NCBI RefSeq assembly: GCF_018614035.1 | Contig: NZ_JAGGPA010000075.1 | Span: forward strand, 18,268 to 82,267 | Direction: 5' to 3' | Source: Streptomyces sp. ISL-96 | Lineage (GTDB): Bacteria > Actinomycetota > Actinomycetes > Streptomycetales > Streptomycetaceae | Length of the DNA stretch: 64,000 nucleotides | Shown: positions 1 to 9,029 of the stretch, one piece after another | Position numbering within the stretch: the stretch's first letter is position 1 | How the letters are laid out: the number at the start of each line of letters is the position of its first letter | Translations under genes and position numbers: made by a program | Notes under the pieces: model-generated | What the model saw: the letters and a program-made list of their open reading frames with translations, nothing else | Databases searched by the model: none | Told to the model about the DNA's origin: nothing

Positions 1-211
1 CGATAGCGGCCGAAATCGGCGCCCATTCAACCCCTCACCTCAGCGTTGTGCTGTCCATGCTGCCACCATCCTGCGCCCGGGGTGGCCGCAGTCCCCATCC
101 GGGGTACGTGGGCCGATACCACAGAGGTGGCGTGATTGGCGCCTTTGCCCCGATAAGTGGCGTCGGGGTGAACGTACGGCGAACTCCGTGAGCGAACTCA
201 CCTCAGCCACC
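1..211. other. Left edge without a recognisable gene
   Basis: I see no start site, RNA gene or convincing coding stretch here. The segment lies downstream of the minus-strand TetR gene and probably holds the end or spacer of a transcription unit cut by the window edge. Confidence 0.4.
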
Positions 212-835
212 TCAGCGCGGCGTGAGGCCGCCCAGTGCGTAGTCGACGACGGCGTCCGCGTACTCGTGCGTGAGGGGGAGCGTGCGCAGCAGCCAGCGGT
301 GGGCGAGCGGGGCGACGAGGAGTTCGAGGGCGATGCGCGGGTCGATTCCGGCTCGTACGTCGCCGGCTTCCTGCGCGGCGCGCAGTCGCTTCACGTACAG
401 CTGGAGCTGCGGTTCGAGCAGCTTCTCGACAAACTCGGCGCCCACCTTCGGGTCGACGACGCCTGCGGCGGCGAGGGCGCGGGAGGGGACTTCGTATTTC
501 GGATCGACGAGTTCGTCGACGGTGGCCCGCAGGACGGTCCTGAGGTCGGCCGCGAGGTCGCCGGTGTCCGGGATCTCGTACTCGCTCCCGTCGGCTCCCG
601 CCGCTTCCGCCGCCTGTTCGCCGAGGTCGACGAAGGCTTCGAGCAGGACGGCGGCCTTCGACGGCCACCAGCGGTAGATGGTCTGCTTGCCCACGCCGGC
701 GCGGGCGGCGATGCCCTCGATCGTCGTCTTGGTGTAGCCCACCTCGCCGACGAGGGAGAGGGCCGCGTCGTAGATGGCGCGGCGGGAGCGCTCGCTGCGG
801 CGCGTGGAGTCGGGGGTTTTGGGGGTCTCAGCCAT
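212..835 (-). CDS. TetR/AcrR family transcriptional regulator
   Basis: This 207-residue protein has the usual TetR size. The N-terminal helix-turn-helix spans residues 20-60, with the recognition region IAARAGVGKQTIYRWWPSKA. A helical C-terminal ligand domain follows (TetR_C type, rich in Ala, Leu and Glu). It presumably acts as a dimeric cytoplasmic repressor. The start is ATG at 835. It is divergent from the dimethylargininase gene, with about 190 bp between the starts, so regulation of that gene or of itself is possible but not shown. The ligand cannot be read from the sequence. Confidence 0.93.
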   Translation of the reverse strand: MAETPKTPDSTRRSERSRRAIYDAALSLVGEVGYTKTTIEGIAARAGVGKQTIYRWWPSKAAVLLEAFVDLGEQAAEAAGADGSEYEIPDTGDLAADLRTVLRATVDELVDPKYEVPSRALAAAGVVDPKVGAEFVEKLLEPQLQLYVKRLRAAQEAGDVRAGIDPRIALELLVAPLAHRWLLRTLPLTHEYADAVVDYALGGLTPR

Positions 836-1026
836 GAGGTCAAACTACCAGTGAGGCGAGACGCGACGTCTCGCCGGGTAGTGGGTGAACGCGGGTTGAC
901 CACTCGGGAACCACCCGATCGGTTCACTGCGCGACGGCTCCGTACGGCGGACCATGGCTGCACACGTACACACACACTTACACGCACACACCCGTGCCCC
1001 ATGCCGCCGCTCGTGAGGAGCCCTCA

Positions 1027-1854
1027 TTGCCTCGTGACGCCTCACCCCGCCGCTACCTGATGTGCCCCCCGGAGCACTTCAGGGTGACGTACTCCATCAA
1101 TCCCTGGATGGACCCCGGAAAGCCGGTCGACCTGCCGCTCGCCCTCACTCAGTGGGAGGACCTGCGCGACCGCTACCGGAGCCTCGGCCACACCGTCGAA
1201 CTCCTCACGCCCAGGCCGGGGCTGCCCGACATGGTGTACGCCGCCAACGGCGCCACCGTCATCGACGGGCGGGTGCTCGGCGCCCGGTTCGCGTACGCGG
1301 AGCGGGCGCGGGAGGCCGAGGCGCACCTGGAGTGGTTCCGCGCCCACGGCTTCACCGAGATCGGGGAGCCCGCGCACATCAACGAGGGCGAGGGCGACTT
1401 CGCCGTCACCTCGTCGTGGATCCTCGCCGGGCGCGGCTTCCGCTCCAGCCCCCTCGCGCACGACGAGGCGCAGGAGTTCTTCGGCCGGCCGGTCATCGGC
1501 CTGGACCTCGTCGACCCGCGCTACTACCACCTGGACACGGCGCTGGCCGTCCTGGACGACCGTACGGACGAGGTCATGTACTACCCGGGCGCCTTCTCCC
1601 CCGGCAGCCGGGCCGTCCTGGCCCGGCTCTTCCCGGACGCGGTCATCGCGGAGGAGGCGGACGCGGCGGCGCTCGGGCTCAACGCGGTGAGCGACGGGCG
1701 GCATGTACTGCTGCCGCAGACGGCGCTGGGGCTGTTCGAACCGCTGCGGGCGCGGGGGTTCGAGCCGGTCGGGATGGACCTCGGGGAGCTGCTCAAGGGC
1801 GGCGGCAGCGTGAAGTGCTGTACGCAGGAGCTGCGCGGGGAGCCGGGGAGCTGA
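1027..1854 (+). CDS. ddaH: Dimethylargininase (N(G),N(G)-dimethylarginine dimethylaminohydrolase)
   Basis: It hydrolyses methylated arginine to citrulline and methylamines, in the guanidino-modifying alpha/beta propeller superfamily. Visible signatures are the N-terminal YLMCPPEHF and INPWM segments, the Asn-rich turn MVYAANGA, the central GEGDF and DPRYYHLDTAL (catalytic His region), and the C-terminal nucleophile region GSVKCCTQELRG with the catalytic Cys. I chose TTG at 1027 because GAGGAG lies at 1015-1020; an in-frame ATG at 994 would add 11 residues with no ribosome binding site. Length of 275 residues fits the family. It converges on the Rsm22-type gene across a strong hairpin. Confidence 0.92.
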   Translation: MPRDASPRRYLMCPPEHFRVTYSINPWMDPGKPVDLPLALTQWEDLRDRYRSLGHTVELLTPRPGLPDMVYAANGATVIDGRVLGARFAYAERAREAEAHLEWFRAHGFTEIGEPAHINEGEGDFAVTSSWILAGRGFRSSPLAHDEAQEFFGRPVIGLDLVDPRYYHLDTALAVLDDRTDEVMYYPGAFSPGSRAVLARLFPDAVIAEEADAAALGLNAVSDGRHVLLPQTALGLFEPLRARGFEPVGMDLGELLKGGGSVKCCTQELRGEPGS

Positions 1855-1883
1855 CCGGGGCGCCGCGCGGCGTTGCCCCGCGT

Positions 1884-1919
1884 CCGGCTCCCGCAGGCCG
1901 AGCGGCCTGCGGGAGCCGG
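1884..1919. terminator. Bidirectional hairpin terminator
   Basis: A perfect 16-bp stem (1884-1899 with 1904-1919) closes a 4-base loop between the convergent ddaH and Rsm22-type genes. There is no clear U tract, as is common in Streptomyces. It could serve both strands. Confidence 0.8.
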
Positions 1920-1956
1920 GGCCGGTACTCACGGGCAAATCGAGTTCGAGCCACTG

Positions 1957-2979
1957 CTAGGGCTGGGGCGCGTCCGACGGGGGCGGCGGCGGCCACGCAT
2001 CCCCCCAGTCGATGTCGCGGGCGGCCCGGTAGAGGTCGCCGTGGCGCTTCTTGGTGACCGTCTCGCGGGTGAGCTCTTCCGGCTTGGTGCACAGCTCCAG
2101 CAGGACCATGCCCTTGCGGATCTGCGGCCTGCGGATCACGCGGTTGGCGGCCGGATCGGCTTCCACGTCGTCGCGGACGGCCGCCACGTAGCTGAACTTC
2201 TCGTCCTCGTACGGCAGCGAGCCGCCCTTGACCTGGCGGTGGAGGGAGGAGCGGCTGACCCGCGCCGAGAAGTGGCACCAGTCGGTGCCGGGCTCGATGG
2301 GGCAGGCGCCGCTGTGCGGGCAGGGGGCGGCGACGCTCATGCCGGCGTCGATCAGCTGCTGCCTGGCCTCGATGATGCGGAGGTAGCCGTCGGGGGTGCC
2401 GGGTTCGACGATCACGACAGCCTGGGCGGCGCGGGCGGCTTCCGTGACGAGGCTGGCGCGGTCGGCAGCGGTGAGCTCCTTCAGCACGTACGAGATCGTA
2501 ACGAGATCAGTGCTCTCGATCTGGAGCGCCGATCCGATACGAGAGCGCTGCCACGTCGCGGCACGCAGCGCGGGTGACCCGGAGGCCTCGGCGAGTTCCC
2601 GGCCGAGCGCGAGGGCGGGCTCAGCCCAGTCGATGACCGTACTGGCCGCCTTCTCCTGCCACGCCTCCGCCACGGCCCAGGTCGCGGCGCCGGTACCCCC
2701 ACCGATGTCCGTGTGCGTCGCCGGGGCCCACTCCGGGGCCGCGTCGCGCAGTGCGGCGAGTGCGGACCGTACCGCCTCGAAGGTCGCGGGCATCCGGTAC
2801 GCGGCGTACGCGGCGACGTCGGAGCGGTCGCGGAGCACGGGGGCGCCGGTGGGGGTGGTCCCCCGGTAGTTCGCGATCAGCCGCTCGACGGCCTGCGCGG
2901 CCTGCTTGGGCGGCAGCCCGTCGAGAAGTCCGGCGAGTGCGCTGCGCAGGGCTTCTGCGGTGGGGAGGGTGGAGTTCAC
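1957..2979 (-). CDS. Rsm22-family small ribosomal subunit methyltransferase-like protein
   Basis: This is a 340-residue SAM-dependent methyltransferase of the Rsm22/METTL17 family. The SAM-binding glycine motif is DIGGGTGAATWA near residues 91-102. The family-specific cysteine cluster is seen as CPHSGACP followed by DWCHFSARV near residues 235-260, which in mitochondrial relatives binds an iron-sulfur cluster. A proline-rich tail ends the protein. Relatives act in small-subunit ribosome assembly; activity of the bacterial forms is poorly known, so substrate is inferred. It is monocistronic and convergent with ddaH. Confidence 0.88.
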   Translation of the reverse strand: MNSTLPTAEALRSALAGLLDGLPPKQAAQAVERLIANYRGTTPTGAPVLRDRSDVAAYAAYRMPATFEAVRSALAALRDAAPEWAPATHTDIGGGTGAATWAVAEAWQEKAASTVIDWAEPALALGRELAEASGSPALRAATWQRSRIGSALQIESTDLVTISYVLKELTAADRASLVTEAARAAQAVVIVEPGTPDGYLRIIEARQQLIDAGMSVAAPCPHSGACPIEPGTDWCHFSARVSRSSLHRQVKGGSLPYEDEKFSYVAAVRDDVEADPAANRVIRRPQIRKGMVLLELCTKPEELTRETVTKKRHGDLYRAARDIDWGDAWPPPPPSDAPQP

Positions 2980-3111
2980 TGTCGAATTTTAGGCACTTTT
3001 GGAGTGCGCCAGGGCCGCCCGCACGAGGGCCGGGGGCCATGCGGCAGAACTGATCTGCCACTACGCGCAGTTGCTACGCTGACGCCCGTTGACTTGACCG
3101 TCGGGGGGACC

Positions 3112-4410
3112 ATGGGACAGCGGGTCGTACGGGTGGCTCTGGTGGCCGGTGTGGTCGTCCTGGCACTGCTGCTCCTGCTGGCCACGTGCGGCGGCGGCAG
3201 CGAGGGCGAGAAAGGGAAGAAGCCCGAGCCTTCTTCGAAACCCGCGAAGAAGAGCGCGGCCGCCGGGCCCGCGACCCGCTTGGCCGTTCCATCGGCGTAC
3301 GCCAGCAAACAAGGCTGGCAGATCACCAACGTTTCGCCGGACTACGCGATCGCCCCGAGCGCGGGGCGGGTCGGGTACCTGGAGCGGGTGTCCGCCACGC
3401 GCTTCCGGCTGCGGACGGTAGACGCGGCGAGCGGCAGGAGGGCGTGGGCGGGCGACGCCTGGCAGCCCTTGTCCGACCCCGCGTACTTTCCCCGGCTGCT
3501 GGCCGTGGCCAAGGACGGCCGCGAGCACTTCGTCGCCTGGTCGTACGGCAAGGTCGGCGAGGACGCGCTGACGTCGGCCGACATGATCGTCGCGCTGGAC
3601 GTGTACGACGTCGAGACCGGTGCCCAGCGCCGGGTCGAGCTGCCCTGGCCCGACGCCCCGAGCGTGAACGGCGCCGGCCCCGGCATCCTCGTCAGCGACG
3701 GCGGCGCGGAAAGCGCGGTGGTGGACCCGGTGACGGGCCGGGTCACTCACACCGCCGCTTCGGACCTCCGCTACCCGAAGGGGTGCGGGGACTGCCGGGT
3801 CCAGACGCAGGTGCGGGCGGTGACGGAGAAGGGCCTGCTGGTGAGTGGCCGCCGTGAGTTCTGGGTCCGGGGCGGCTGGCACAGCCGAAAGACCGCGCCG
3901 GCCGGCACGGACGCGGCCTCGGGCGTACCGACGTCAGTGACGGACGGCCGGATCCTGGCCAGATGGCAGAAGAAGCGGGCGGCGAAGGGCGCGGCCGACT
4001 ACGACGTATGGGCAGTCCACGACACGACCACGGGCAAGGTACTGGCGAAGACGGAGTGCCGGAAGCCGGCCATAGAGCCAGGAACACACCCGCAGGCGGC
4101 GGTGGCCCCGGAGGGCCGCTACCTCGTGGCGGGCAGCCTGGGCTTCGACCTGGAGACGGCCACCGGCCACTGCTTCGAGGAAGCGGACGGCACGAAGCCA
4201 CTGTCGCTGACGATGGTCACGGACACAGGCCTGGCCTACGGCACGACGACCACAAACACCCCAGTAGAGGCCGACCTCACCACATCCCGCCCAACAGCCC
4301 TCCTACCGAACGTGCACATCCCAACGGCAGAGGTAGCCGGCACGGCCCTATTCCCCTGGACCGACCGCAAGGACCGCCCCCACCTGCTCGCATACGCGCG
4401 CCGGGGCTGA
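3112..4410 (+). CDS. Putative lipoprotein with PQQ-like beta-propeller region
   Basis: The 432-residue product starts with a hydrophobic segment (about residues 8-22) ending in a lipobox-like LLATC-G, so it is probably lipid-anchored outside the membrane. A Lys/Pro/Ser/Ala linker follows. The rest has repeated strands of the type VDAASGRRAWAGD, LDVYDVETGAQRRVELPW and VHDTTTGKVLAKTEC, resembling PQQ/WD-type propeller blades. ATG 3112 is preceded by GGGGGG; the open frame extends upstream without a ribosome binding site. No partner is evident and the function is unknown. Confidence 0.8.
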   Translation: MGQRVVRVALVAGVVVLALLLLLATCGGGSEGEKGKKPEPSSKPAKKSAAAGPATRLAVPSAYASKQGWQITNVSPDYAIAPSAGRVGYLERVSATRFRLRTVDAASGRRAWAGDAWQPLSDPAYFPRLLAVAKDGREHFVAWSYGKVGEDALTSADMIVALDVYDVETGAQRRVELPWPDAPSVNGAGPGILVSDGGAESAVVDPVTGRVTHTAASDLRYPKGCGDCRVQTQVRAVTEKGLLVSGRREFWVRGGWHSRKTAPAGTDAASGVPTSVTDGRILARWQKKRAAKGAADYDVWAVHDTTTGKVLAKTECRKPAIEPGTHPQAAVAPEGRYLVAGSLGFDLETATGHCFEEADGTKPLSLTMVTDTGLAYGTTTTNTPVEADLTTSRPTALLPNVHIPTAEVAGTALFPWTDRKDRPHLLAYARRG

Positions 4411-4758
4411 CGAGCGAGCAGTCCGAGCAGCAATCCGCGCCGTCGGATGAGCCGTCATGGGGGAAGCCCCACACTCGCCGGGTCCTGTACTGCACACGGT
4501 GTAGGGCCGCCCAGGACAGCCCCCTTGAAAGCCCCCGTGGCAGCGATGTCCATCTCCGGTTCATGCCTCGCACCGTCCCAGTGGCTCACATTGTGGCGCC
4601 CCCTGGCGAACCCTGGCGGTTGGCCGCGGTCGCCCAATACGGCGGTTGGCGCGAGGTAGGTTGCGTGGAGTTCGGCTCTATCTCTCCCTGAGCGCTCTGC
4701 TCGCCGTGAGCAGGGACCCGACTTTGGTCGGGGGAATGAGAGGGGAGAGCTGAATCTG

Positions 4759-4887
4759 ATGGTGCAACCGAAGAAATTGAGGTTCGGGTGCCGGGGGCGC
4801 CAGCCACGAGGCTGGCTTCAGGCAACCGTTGCGGCCCTCACCGCGGTTACCGCCATCGCGGGGTGTATCGAGCGGTTCATCCACTGA
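4759..4887 (+). CDS. Possible 42-residue small membrane protein
   Basis: ATG at 4759 is preceded by AGGGGAGA at 4741-4748. The frame encodes a basic N-terminus (MVQPKKLRF) and then a hydrophobic stretch (VAALTAVTAIAGC) ending ERFIH before TGA at 4885-4887. Two strong hairpins lie just downstream, as if to end a short transcript. I do not recognise a family. It is too short for coding statistics, so this is tentative. The 350 bases before it (4411-4758) hold no gene I can support. Confidence 0.35.
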   Translation: MVQPKKLRFGCRGRQPRGWLQATVAALTAVTAIAGCIERFIH

Positions 4888-4932
4888 CGAGGTGGTGAAC
4901 CACTAGTGAACCGGACGCTTGGTCGGGCAGAA

Positions 4933-4967
4933 GTGAGCCCGGCCGCCTGTTAGTCGGCCGGGCTCAC
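4933..4967. terminator. Perfect 13-bp hairpin
   Basis: GTGAGCCCGGCCG at 4933-4945 pairs exactly with 4955-4967 around a 9-base loop. It is the first of two tandem hairpins after the 42-residue ORF. Confidence 0.65.
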
Positions 4968-4980
4968 GGTCCCCTCGCGC

Positions 4981-5017
4981 GAGGCCCGATTTCGGATACC
5001 GCCGAAGTCGGGCCTTT
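4981..5017 (+). terminator. Second tandem hairpin followed by TTTG
   Basis: AGGCCCGATTTCGG at 4981-4994 pairs with 5001-5014 with one T:G position, a 6-base loop, and then TTTG. It has the shape of an intrinsic terminator on the plus strand. Confidence 0.6.
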
Positions 5018-5657
5018 GTGCACGCGGGAGTTTCGGAGACTCCGAGCGGTCGCGGAGTTCGTTCAACAACTGGCGCTCGTCGTTGCACTCACTTTACAGA
5101 TGGGCTGAGTGACCGCCGGGCGGCCCGTTCACGTTTTCCCAGGTCATGGGGTGGCGCGAGTCCACTGCGCCCCATGGCGGCGCGTAGCGAATTCAGTGCC
5201 TCTTCGAGATTTTCTGCAGGTCAGAGCGATGTGAGGGTGGCGCGTAAGTACGGCGATGAGTGGCGAAGGGTGGCGCGCCAAAAGGGCAGTCCGGCAAGTC
5301 CGTCACGGCTGCCCGATCTCTGACCACAACCCACCGAAGGCCGCGCCGGCATTGGTCACGCGGGCCTGCGTGGCGCCCCCTGAGTACGCCGACGGCCCAG
5401 CCAAACTGCGGCAGTCCCGGCCGCGTTGACCTCGATCCAAGCCGATTTCTTGGCGAGGTCGTACGCCAGTCTCACGCAAAGGAACGCACAACGGTGAGCG
5501 ATGACAGTTGATCGCGAAGGGCCCACCCGCCGAGAGCGGAAAGGGGCGCCTCCGCCGCCTTGCCGCATGAGGAGGTGGTTCAGGTGGGAACTGGGGCCGC
5601 GTCAGCACGACTACGACCTGGGCTGACTCCGCCCCGTGCCCACGTCACGCCTGGTCA
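5018..5657. other. 640-base region without an intact gene
   Basis: No frame combines a ribosome binding site, a start and normal Streptomyces codon usage. Short minus-strand stretches look coding-like (for example around 5090-5220 and 5310-5520) but are broken by stops or frame changes. They may be relics. Base composition is less GC-rich than in neighbours. Confidence 0.4.
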
Positions 5658-6113
5658 CTAACCGGCTGTGCGGTTGAAGCTGGTGATGTTGAGCTTGACT
5701 CCCTCCGTGCTCTTAAGCGTCGTGGGGTACTCGCCCTTCGCGGTCTGGCCAGGCTGCACGTTGGTCTCCAACTGAGATCCGTTCGTCAACCGGGTGCCGC
5801 TGGCGTCGACCGCCTCCCAGTCCCACGAGTAGTTGGACTTCTCGCTGCTGTTGTTCTTAATCGTCCATACGAGCCAGATGTTGGTGATTCCGGCCTGTGA
5901 GCGGTCGTCGAGCTGGAAGCTGACGAGGTCCGCTCGTTCGCTCTTGCCCTGCGGTTCCTGCTTCTCCTCCGGCGGTGTCCTTTCGGTGGTGGTCTCGCCG
6001 TTCGGCGCAGGCGTGCTGCTCTCATCGCTGCCGCATGCGGTACCAAGAGTGAGTCCTGCGGCCGCGACCACCGAGATGAGGGCTGACGAGATTCGGCGGC
6101 GGTGCTTGCTCAT
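5658..6113 (-). CDS. Lipoprotein with FxLYD-like beta domain
   Basis: The 151-residue product begins MSKHRRR and has a hydrophobic signal segment ending in the lipobox LTLGTAC near residue 27, followed by a Thr/Pro/Glu linker. The folded part, about residues 65-151 (SFQLDDRSQAGITNIWLVW, then NNSSEKSNYSWDWEAVDASG and QPGQTAKGEY), resembles the FxLYD/immunoglobulin-like domain of surface lipoproteins. ATG 6113 has GAGGAGGG upstream. The gene is AT-richer than its neighbours and sits among relics, which suggests acquisition. Function unknown. Confidence 0.78.
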   Translation of the reverse strand: MSKHRRRISSALISVVAAAGLTLGTACGSDESSTPAPNGETTTERTPPEEKQEPQGKSERADLVSFQLDDRSQAGITNIWLVWTIKNNSSEKSNYSWDWEAVDASGTRLTNGSQLETNVQPGQTAKGEYPTTLKSTEGVKLNITSFNRTAG

Positions 6114-6398
6114 GGCTGATCCCTCCTCGCCAATCCCATTTTGCGCACCATTTGACCAAATTTGCGAGCAAAGCTCCACGGAAGGGATCGATCACTCCTG
6201 GTTGCCTTCACCCTGGTCCATGCGCCGTAGGCACCCCTTTGTAGACGTCAAGAGCAGGCACGCCACATCGATGCGTACAACATGCCCGAAGTTCGAACAA
6301 GTGGCCTAATTGGAGCTATAGCGCAATCCACGCTCCCTGACGCGAGGAGGAGCAAGAGGGCCTTGCCACTGAACTGAACACCAAGCTCCGCACGGGCA

Positions 6399-6629
6399 AT
6401 GAGCGCAGCCACGGCGGCTGACCGTGAAGTCAACACCATGTACCGGAGATGGGTGTTCCCCTCCGGGGGCGAGGCCCAGGACGTGATCCGGCGGCGTGTT
6501 TTGTTCCCGCGGGAGCTGGAGCGTTACGCGGCAGCCGCAGGGTTTGAGGTCGTGGAGATGGTCGGTGAGTCCGGGGGTACCGGGCTCACCGGGGCGACTG
6601 CGTACACCGTGGCCCGGTACACGCGCTGA
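6399..6629 (+). pseudogene. C-terminal remnant of a class I SAM methyltransferase
   Basis: The open frame encodes the typical end of a small-molecule class I methyltransferase: YRRWVFPSGGEAQDVIRRR, then FPRELERYAAAAGFEVVEM, then ATAYTVARYTR. The SAM-binding half is absent upstream, where the minus-strand lipoprotein and AT-richer sequence lie. No ribosome binding site precedes the first ATG codons. I read it as a truncated pseudogene. Confidence 0.6.
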
Positions 6630-6648
6630 CGCGCCCTGCGCCCGGCCG

Positions 6649-7941
6649 TCACACCGAGGCGGGCGAGCGTCGCCACGGGCGGCACAGGGCCGCGAAGCAC
6701 GTCAGTGATGCCAGGGCACACGTCAGTTGGACCACTGCCATCGGGACCGCCGTCGACTCGCCCGCGATGCCGACCAGGGGCGACGCGATCGCGCCGATCA
6801 GGAACGACGACGTACCGAGCAGCGCGGACGCCGAGCCCGCCGCGTGCGGGGTGCGCATCAGGGCCAGGGCGTTGGTGTTGGGGAGGGCCAGGCCCATCGA
6901 CGACATCAGTACGAAGAGGCCGGCCGCGACCGGCACGAGGCCGACCCTGCCGAATACGCCCGTAGTCATCAGGAGCAGGGCCAGGGACGCCAGCGCGATG
7001 AGGATCAGCCCCGTTGCCAGCACCTTGTCCATGCTGACCCGGCCCACCAGCAGCTTGCCGTTGATCTGGCCGACCACGATCAGGCCGACCGAGTTGATGC
7101 CGAAGAGCAGGCTGAACGTCTGGGGCGACGCGCCGTAGATCTCCTGGACGACGAAGGGGGACGCGGCTATGTACGCGAAGAGCGCCGCGAAAGCGAGGCC
7201 GCCGGCCAGCACGTAGCCGGTGAACACGCGGTCCGCGAACAAGGCGCGCATCGTACGGAGAGCCTCGCCCACGCCCCCCTCGTGCCGCCGCTCCACCGGC
7301 AGCGTCTCGTGCAGCCACTTCCACACCACGAGGGTGAGGACGAGGCCGACGCCGGTGAGGACTACGAAGATGCCGCGCCAGTCCGTGAGGCGGAGTACCT
7401 GGCCGCCTATGACAGGCGCGATGACCGGCGCGACCCCGGAGATCAGCATGAGGGTGGAGAAGAAGCGCGCCATCTCCACGCCGTCGTAGAGGTCACGGAC
7501 CACCGCCCGCGCGATCACGATGCCCGCCGCCCCCGCGAGCCCCTGGAGCAGGCGGAAGGCGATCAGGAGCTCGGTGGAGGGCGCGAAGGCGCAGATCGCG
7601 GTGGCTACGACGTACACCAGCATGCCGAGGAGAAGCGGCTTCCGGCGGCCGAACCTGTCGCTCATCGGGCCGACCACCAGCTGCCCCAGCGCCATGCCGG
7701 CCAGGCACGCGGTCAGCGTGAGCTGCACCGTCGCGGCAGGCGAGCGCAGGGATCGCGTGACCTCGGGGAGGGCCGGGAGGTACATGTCCATGGAGAGCGG
7801 GGGCAGTGCGGTCAGTCCGCCGAGCACCAGGGTGACCAGGAGGCTTGTGCGCCGGGCCGTGCGGGCGGAAGCGGCTGGGGCTGCGCTTTCCGCCCCCGTG
7901 CCGGATATGTGACCTTGCGTGGACTGGCCTGTCTCCGGCAT
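6649..7941 (-). CDS. Bcr/CflA-type multidrug efflux MFS transporter
   Basis: This 12-helix drug/H+ antiporter begins after a short polar N-terminus with TM1 at about residues 33-53. The Bcr/CflA hallmark PPLSMDMYLPALPEV follows TM1. MFS motif A is GPMSDRFGRRKP between TM2 and TM3. Length of 430 residues fits the family. I chose ATG 7941 because GGAG lies 6 bases before it; upstream in-frame ATGs at 7947 and 7953 lack a site. The substrate is unknown. It is divergent from the Gfo/Idh gene. Confidence 0.92.
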   Translation of the reverse strand: MPETGQSTQGHISGTGAESAAPAASARTARRTSLLVTLVLGGLTALPPLSMDMYLPALPEVTRSLRSPAATVQLTLTACLAGMALGQLVVGPMSDRFGRRKPLLLGMLVYVVATAICAFAPSTELLIAFRLLQGLAGAAGIVIARAVVRDLYDGVEMARFFSTLMLISGVAPVIAPVIGGQVLRLTDWRGIFVVLTGVGLVLTLVVWKWLHETLPVERRHEGGVGEALRTMRALFADRVFTGYVLAGGLAFAALFAYIAASPFVVQEIYGASPQTFSLLFGINSVGLIVVGQINGKLLVGRVSMDKVLATGLILIALASLALLLMTTGVFGRVGLVPVAAGLFVLMSSMGLALPNTNALALMRTPHAAGSASALLGTSSFLIGAIASPLVGIAGESTAVPMAVVQLTCALASLTCFAALCRPWRRSPASV

Positions 7942-8021
7942 TCGCATCTCCATTTCGTTGAATCTGCACCTATGCTCTCAGCTCGTCCAGAGTGGTCGAG
8001 ACCTTTTTCCTGGGGGCTGGG

Positions 8022-9029
8022 ATGAGCAAGGAAACCGTACGGTGGGGCGTGCTGGCGACAGGCGGTATCGCCTCGTCGTTCACCACGGACCTGATGGCGA
8101 TGCGCGAGACCGACGGCGCGGAGGTCGTCGCGGTCGCGTCCCGTACGACGGAGAAGGCGAAGGCGTTCGCCGACCGGTTCGGGATACCGCGGGCGTACGG
8201 AAGCTGGGCGGAGCTCGCCGCGGACGAGGACATCGACGTCGTGTACGTCGCCGGCCCGCACTCCGCGCACCGGGAGGCCGCCGCCCTGTGTCTGGAGGCG
8301 GGACGGGCGGTGCTGTGCGAGAAGGCGTTCACGCTCAACTCGCGCGAGGCGCAGGAGCTGGTCGCCGTGGCCCGGCGCCAGGACCGCTTCCTGATGGAGG
8401 CGATGTGGATGTACTGCAACCCCGTCGTCCGGCGGCTGGCGGAGCTGGTGCGGGACGGTGCGATCGGTGAAGTACGGACCGTACACGCCGACTTCGGGCT
8501 CGCCGGGCCGTTCGACGCCGAGCACCGGCTGCGAGACCCCGCGCTCGGCGGCGGGGCACTCCTTGACCTCGGCGTGTACCCGGTGTCGTTCGCGCATCTG
8601 CTGCTGGGCGAGCCCGACCGCGTACAGGCGGACGCACTCCTGTCGCCGGAGGGCGTCGACCTGAACACCGGCATGCTGCTCGGGTGGGATTCGGGTGCGA
8701 CGGCGCTGCTGAGTTGTTCCATCACCGCCGACACCCCTATCACGGCGGCCGTGACGGGGACGAAGGGCCGGATCGAGCTCGGGCGCGGCTTCTTCTACCC
8801 CGACCGGTTTGTGCTGCACCGGAACGGGGCTCAGGACCCGGAGGAGTTCACCGCCGGGATCGACAGCCGTCACAGCCTCCAGTACGAAGCCGCCGAGGTC
8901 ATGCGCTGCCTGCGCGCGGGCGAGAAGGAGTCGCCGCTCGTGCCGCTGGACGGCAGCCTCGCCGTCATGCGGACACTCGACGCGGTACGCGACCGCATCG
9001 GCGTCCGGTACCCGGGCGACGAACGCTAA
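8022..9029 (+). CDS. Gfo/Idh/MocA family oxidoreductase
   Basis: A cytosolic NAD(P)-dependent dehydrogenase of 335 residues. The N-terminal Rossmann fold shows WGVLATGGIASSFTTDL, and the family motif is LCEKAFTLNSREAQEL with the EK pair. The C-terminal alpha/beta domain contains DLGVYPVSFAHLLLG and WDSGATALLSCS. It resembles dihydrodiol/xylose dehydrogenase-like members, but the sugar or diol substrate cannot be fixed. Its TAA stop overlaps the stop of the convergent phoD gene. Confidence 0.92.
   Translation: MSKETVRWGVLATGGIASSFTTDLMAMRETDGAEVVAVASRTTEKAKAFADRFGIPRAYGSWAELAADEDIDVVYVAGPHSAHREAAALCLEAGRAVLCEKAFTLNSREAQELVAVARRQDRFLMEAMWMYCNPVVRRLAELVRDGAIGEVRTVHADFGLAGPFDAEHRLRDPALGGGALLDLGVYPVSFAHLLLGEPDRVQADALLSPEGVDLNTGMLLGWDSGATALLSCSITADTPITAAVTGTKGRIELGRGFFYPDRFVLHRNGAQDPEEFTAGIDSRHSLQYEAAEVMRCLRAGEKESPLVPLDGSLAVMRTLDAVRDRIGVRYPGDER

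Noticed and set aside
188..1060. Long open frame opposite the TetR gene
   Set aside because: It is antisense to a clear TetR gene and crosses into ddaH; in GC-rich Streptomyces DNA such shadow frames are common and this one has no family features.
5303..5608. Minus-strand frames suggesting a coding fragment (KKSAWIEVNAAGTAAVWLGR, then LTNAGAAFG-like text after a frame change)
   Set aside because: Possibly a decayed gene, but no family could be recognised and no start site is present.
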